7,341 bases of DNA from Eubacterium sp. (GTDB lineage: Bacteria > Bacillota > Clostridia > Lachnospirales > Lachnospiraceae), in contig JAJGAH010000117.1 in the NCBI GenBank assembly GCA_020844525.1, forward strand, positions 1 to 7,341, read 5' to 3'. The notes under the pieces were generated by a model. That model ran no database searches. It was not told the origin of the DNA and saw only the letters and a program-made list of their open reading frames with translations. The translations under genes were made by a program, and so were the position numbers. Position 1 is the stretch's first letter. Each line of letters begins with the position of its first letter. Below, one piece after another: positions 6,640 to 7,341 of the stretch.

Positions 6640-6978
6640 ATGGAGAAATTCAGCGAGCTGAGGGAATATATCAGCAGCAGGAAAAAGGGATACGGGACCA
6701 CCTATTATGGGACCATCAATGGAGAGACGATCTATCTCTCCGCCGGCATTCGTGAGGTGTACTTTGTCGGTAATGCATTTCAGACAATCATCGGCTATGT
6801 GACGCGTTTCCAGAAGGGGGATTTCGGGGACGCTTCCAAGCGGGGGAAGGTCGGGAAGCCCGGCCATGAATATGGACGTTATCCGGGAAATCTGGAAGCG
6901 GAGAATGATGAGGATGCCGGCGTATGGATTCACAGAGACGCAGAGGCTGTCATCGTCTATTTTGCCTTTGAGCGCTAA
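6640..6978 (+). CDS. Conserved-looking hypothetical protein, 112 residues
   Basis: I do not recognise this family. The product begins MEKFSELREYISSRKKGYGT and ends in IVYFAFER. It has no signal peptide, membrane segment, cysteine or metal-binding cluster, so it is probably a small soluble cytoplasmic protein. A short amphipathic N-terminal helix (about 2-13) is followed by stretches rich in Tyr, Gly, Val and Ile that look like beta strands: TTYYGTINGETIYLSAG (20-36), REVYFVGNAFQTIIGYVTRF (38-57) and WIHRDAEAVIVYFAF (96-110). A Gly/Lys-rich loop (about 58-80, with GKPGHEYGRYPG) lies between. The perfect ribosome binding site and normal codon use argue that it is real and well translated. It lies between asnA and a LysR regulator gene on the same strand, which gives no firm clue to its role. 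Confidence 0.82.
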   Translation: MEKFSELREYISSRKKGYGTTYYGTINGETIYLSAGIREVYFVGNAFQTIIGYVTRFQKGDFGDASKRGKVGKPGHEYGRYPGNLEAENDEDAGVWIHRDAEAVIVYFAFER

Positions 6979-7016
6979 GGCTGTTTACAACTAATTTCAT
7001 TTCCATATGTATACTA

Positions 7017-7044
7017 TTTACAATTTCGCAGAAACCGGTATAAT
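7017..7044 (+). promoter_or_regulatory. Strong sigma-A promoter for the LysR-type regulator
   Basis: TTTACA (7017-7022) and a perfect TATAAT (7039-7044) are separated by 16 bases, the best promoter match in the window. Transcription would begin near 7051, inside the dyad at 7044-7060, leaving a leader of about 95 bases. Confidence 0.72.
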
Positions 7045-7060
7045 GATTAACGTTTAATCA
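7044..7060. promoter_or_regulatory. Dyad overlapping the LysR transcription start, candidate operator
   Basis: TGATTAA and TTAATCA form perfect 7-base arms around CGT. The dyad begins at the last base of the -10 box and spans the predicted start site, where a bound protein would block transcription. The symmetric positions do not form the T-N11-A box typical of LysR proteins, so the binding protein is uncertain. Confidence 0.45.
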
Positions 7061-7063
7061 ATG

Positions 7064-7078
7064 TCAACACAATGTTGA
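7064..7078. promoter_or_regulatory. Second dyad in the LysR leader
   Basis: TCAACA and TGTTGA form perfect 6-base arms around CAA, centred 19 bases downstream of the first dyad. It could be a second operator half or, with a three-base loop, a small leader hairpin. Confidence 0.38.
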
Positions 7079-7145
7079 AGAAATTGACACAGACTTTTGA
7101 CATATTTCATTGTTCCTGCCTTTTTCAGCGAAAGGAAGTATACAT

Positions 7146-7341
7146 ATGACACTGCTTACATATCAGGTTTTCAAGACGGTTGCGGAAATGGGAAGCTTTC
7201 ATAAGGCGGCTGATGTACTTGGTCTGACGCCTTCAGCAATCAGCCATTCCATTTCTGCAATGGAAAAGGAGCTTGGTTTTGCGGTTCTGACCAGAAACAA
7301 GTCCGGCGTTACGCTGACCAACTATGGTGAGCATATTCTTC
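7146..7341 (+). CDS. LysR-type transcriptional regulator, 3' end outside window
   Basis: The first 65 codons of a LysR-family regulator are present; the remaining roughly 230 residues, including the ligand-binding domain, lie outside, so its inducer cannot be guessed. The visible part is the winged helix-turn-helix: MTLLTYQVFKTVAEMGSFHK, AADVLGLTPSAISHSISAME (21-40, the recognition region), KELGFAVLTR (41-50) and the wing VTLTNYGEHIL. This matches the family pattern of a first helix containing F..V.e.gSf..AA, then L..tpsAiS..I..lE..LG..Lf.R. The start ATG 7146 has AAGGAAG at 7132-7138, seven bases upstream. LysR genes often lie divergent from their target, but the gene upstream here runs on the same strand, so the target may lie downstream. 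Confidence 0.93.
   Translation, partial: MTLLTYQVFKTVAEMGSFHKAADVLGLTPSAISHSISAMEKELGFAVLTRNKSGVTLTNYGEHIL

Larger units (their letters stand above)
6979..7145. other. Regulatory intergenic region upstream of the LysR gene
   Basis: AT-rich 167-base gap without a terminator hairpin after the 112-residue gene. It contains the promoter at 7017-7044, two close dyads (7044-7060 and 7064-7078), two direct TTGACA copies (7084-7089 and 7097-7102) with an inverted TGTCAA (7062-7067), a TTTACAA direct repeat (6984-6990 and 7017-7023), and one arm of a 12-bp inverted repeat (7004-7015) whose partner covers the LysR start codon. The density of symmetric sequence suggests protein binding. Confidence 0.6.
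7004..7148. repeat. 12-bp perfect inverted repeat flanking the LysR promoter
   Basis: CATATGTATACT (7004-7015) is the exact reverse complement of AGTATACATATG (7137-7148). The left arm ends just before the -35 hexamer at 7017; the right arm includes the ATG start codon of the LysR gene. As the left arm lies upstream of the predicted transcription start, the pair would act as DNA (for example two operator sites) rather than as an RNA hairpin. Confidence 0.6.

Noticed and set aside
6421..6933. Minus-strand open frame (170 codons) overlapping the 112-residue gene
   Set aside because: Most of it is a shadow of the plus-strand gene, which has a perfect ribosome binding site. Only its last 29 codons were kept, as a weak finding.

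Overview
The window looks like ordinary chromosome from an obligately anaerobic, medium-GC Firmicute, most likely a clostridial gut bacterium of the Lachnospiraceae type. This is an inference from gene content ([FeFe]-hydrogenase maturase, HypF, AsnA, ABC-F), strong AGGAGG-type ribosome binding sites and sigma-A-like promoters. No 16S gene or other direct taxonomic marker is present. All six genes read left to right. I see no tRNA, rRNA, CRISPR array or transposase gene.

Layout: (1) 1-755 is the 3' two-thirds of hydE, the radical-SAM maturase for [FeFe]-hydrogenase. (2) 756-926 is mostly a long nested inverted repeat (766-882), either a small non-autonomous mobile element or a strongly folded intergenic RNA. 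(3) 927-3314 is a complete hypF, which makes the cyanide ligands of [NiFe]-hydrogenase. (4) 3383-5314 is an ABC-F family ATPase with an unusual C-terminal extension. (5) 5404-6414 is asnA, ammonia-dependent asparagine synthetase, with its own promoter. (6) 6640-6978 encodes a 112-residue protein that I do not recognise, with a perfect ribosome binding site and a leader that can fold into hairpins. (7) 7146 to the window end is the DNA-binding part of a LysR-type regulator, preceded by a near-consensus promoter with several dyads packed around it.

The functional themes are hydrogenase metallocentre assembly (hydE plus hypF), ribosome-associated ABC-F ATPase function, and nitrogen assimilation into asparagine. 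The hydE-hypF pairing suggests a hydrogenase maturation neighbourhood continuing to the left of the window. The downstream genes appear to be separate transcription units, since asnA, the 112-residue gene and the LysR gene each have a promoter candidate.

I found no clear multi-gene novel system. The items most worth checking are the inverted-repeat element between hydE and hypF, the co-location of [FeFe] and [NiFe] maturation genes, the unrecognised 112-residue protein with its structured leader, and the inverted-repeat architecture upstream of the LysR gene.
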